DNA of 5,621 nucleotides from Chloroflexi bacterium RBG_16_64_43 (GTDB lineage: Bacteria > Chloroflexota > Anaerolineae > Anaerolineales > RBG-16-64-43). The notes beneath the pieces are model-generated. The model saw only the letters and a program-made list of their open reading frames with translations, did no database searches and was not told the DNA's origin. This document shows positions 4,922 to 5,621 of this stretch, one piece after another (the first letter of the stretch is position 1; each line of letters starts with the position of its first letter). The stretch covers positions 1-5,621 of the forward strand of contig MGOA01000095.1 of NCBI GenBank assembly GCA_001796965.1, written 5' to 3'. The translations under genes and the position numbers were made by a program.

Positions 4922-5621
4922 CTAGCGGATCACGAGTGGCAGGAAGCCCGCCGGGATAACGACGAAGGTATCCGTTTGCAGCGCGGAACTGTTGCCCGCG
5001 CGATTGACCGAGCGGATGTCGACCGTGTGCGGGCCGAGCGCGAGCGGGGCCGTGGCAAAGAGATAGTCCTCGGCTGTTTCATCCCAGGTTCCGTCGGCGG
5101 GCAGGGCGGGCACCCAGGAGCCCGCATCGATGCGGTACTGGACGGCGGAAATGAAGTTGATGGTTACATCCGATCGCGTCGGCGAGTCATAGGCCACGTC
5201 CTGGGACGAGCCCGTATAGCGCGCGGAATTGAAGACTATCGCCTCAGCCGGCCGGGTCAATATGCTCACGGTGGGCGTGGTGTCCGCGGGGTCTGGAATC
5301 ATGTCACTGTCGAGGTCGCGCCCGCCCACCTGATGGCGGGAGGGCGTGTCGATCACCGCCGCGTTGTTACGCATGATGCAGTTGACGCTGACACAAGTGG
5401 AGCATCCGCTGCATGTTGTGCTTCCTGAGTCGTTACCATCGCAGATGCCGTTGCCATTGTGATCGCAGCCGGCCTCACAGTTGGAATTGGGAACCCCGAG
5501 ATACCCGTAGGATCCCCCGCACGAACAACACGCGTATCCCGGCTGGCAGTACTCGTCGCCCGCTCCGAACAGGTGGCCGGTCTCGTGTGCCAGGACGCTG
5601 TCCATGCGGGAGATCCCCCAG
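4922..5621 (-). CDS. Secreted zinc metallopeptidase (HEXXHXXGXXD), 5'-truncated by the window
   Basis: The frame runs open to the right edge, leaving the last 232 residues. The ATG at 5605 is internal: codons before it (WGISR) continue the catalytic helix. HETGHLFGAGDEY (residues 12-24) is a metzincin-like zinc site with Asp where a third His often stands. A cysteine-rich stretch follows, with 11 Cys in residues 25-81, including CDHNGNGICDGND, which resembles a calcium loop. CIMRN (81-85) looks like the Met-turn. DLDSDMIPDPAD (102-113) has the spacing of thrombospondin-type-3 or EF-hand-like calcium sites. Residues about 120-220 form an Ig-like domain (VQYRIDAGSWVPAL, then LGPHTVDIRSVNRAGN). 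The protein ends in GFLPLVIR, matching the tail of a nearby secreted protein. It presumably acts outside the cell on unknown proteins. The signal peptide and propeptide must lie beyond the window. Confidence 0.8.
   Translation of the reverse strand, partial: WGISRMDSVLAHETGHLFGAGDEYCQPGYACCSCGGSYGYLGVPNSNCEAGCDHNGNGICDGNDSGSTTCSGCSTCVSVNCIMRNNAAVIDTPSRHQVGGRDLDSDMIPDPADTTPTVSILTRPAEAIVFNSARYTGSSQDVAYDSPTRSDVTINFISAVQYRIDAGSWVPALPADGTWDETAEDYLFATAPLALGPHTVDIRSVNRAGNSSALQTDTFVVIPAGFLPLVIR

Noticed and set aside
4892..5428. A 178-codon plus-strand frame opposite the metallopeptidase
   Set aside because: It is antisense to a protein with a clear zinc site and Ig-like domain. It has no motif of its own.

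Overview
The window looks like a piece of a GC-rich bacterial chromosome, most likely from the phylum Chloroflexota (Anaerolineae- or Chloroflexia-like). This assignment is an inference. It rests on short secreted proteins of a style I associate with that phylum: a lead region of the IQGRLTD...NGLF...PRQP type, a small YRLDWF...TVGQ...GFWYG protein, and a recurring tail of the form LPLVLRN. No rRNA, tRNA, CRISPR array, transposase or phage gene is visible.

Left part, plus strand (1-1705): the 3' part of a GNAT-type acetyltransferase gene of the YghO-like kind (1-875, 5' end outside the window). Next comes a 335-base spacer with two hairpins just after the stop codon, then a complete, normal-looking ferritin gene (1211-1705) with all six expected ferroxidase ligands. 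A strong 13-bp hairpin follows the ferritin.

Right part, minus strand (5621-1928, read right to left): four genes for exported proteins. They are the 3' part of a zinc metallopeptidase with an HEXXHXXGXXD site and a cysteine-rich insert (4922-5621); a secreted protein of an uncharacterised, possibly SGNH-hydrolase-like family (3890-4867); a 516-base gap; then a tightly spaced pair, a 381-aa beta-rich secreted protein (2228-3373) and a 94-aa secreted protein (1928-2212), separated by only 15 bases. Ferritin and the 94-aa gene are convergent, and at least two strong inverted repeats lie between them.

The genes do not form one obvious pathway. The acetyltransferase and ferritin are housekeeping or stress functions. 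The minus-strand block looks like a cell-surface or extracellular cassette. Three of its four proteins carry a similar short hydrophobic motif, [HYF]-[LF]-P-[LV]-V-[LFI]-[RH]-(N). It is at the extreme C terminus in two and directly after the signal peptide in the third. This shared tag is the most interesting signal here. The second is the 516-base gap, which has no convincing gene but contains a possible G-quadruplex, a 14-bp perfect palindrome, a large imperfect hairpin and short direct repeats.
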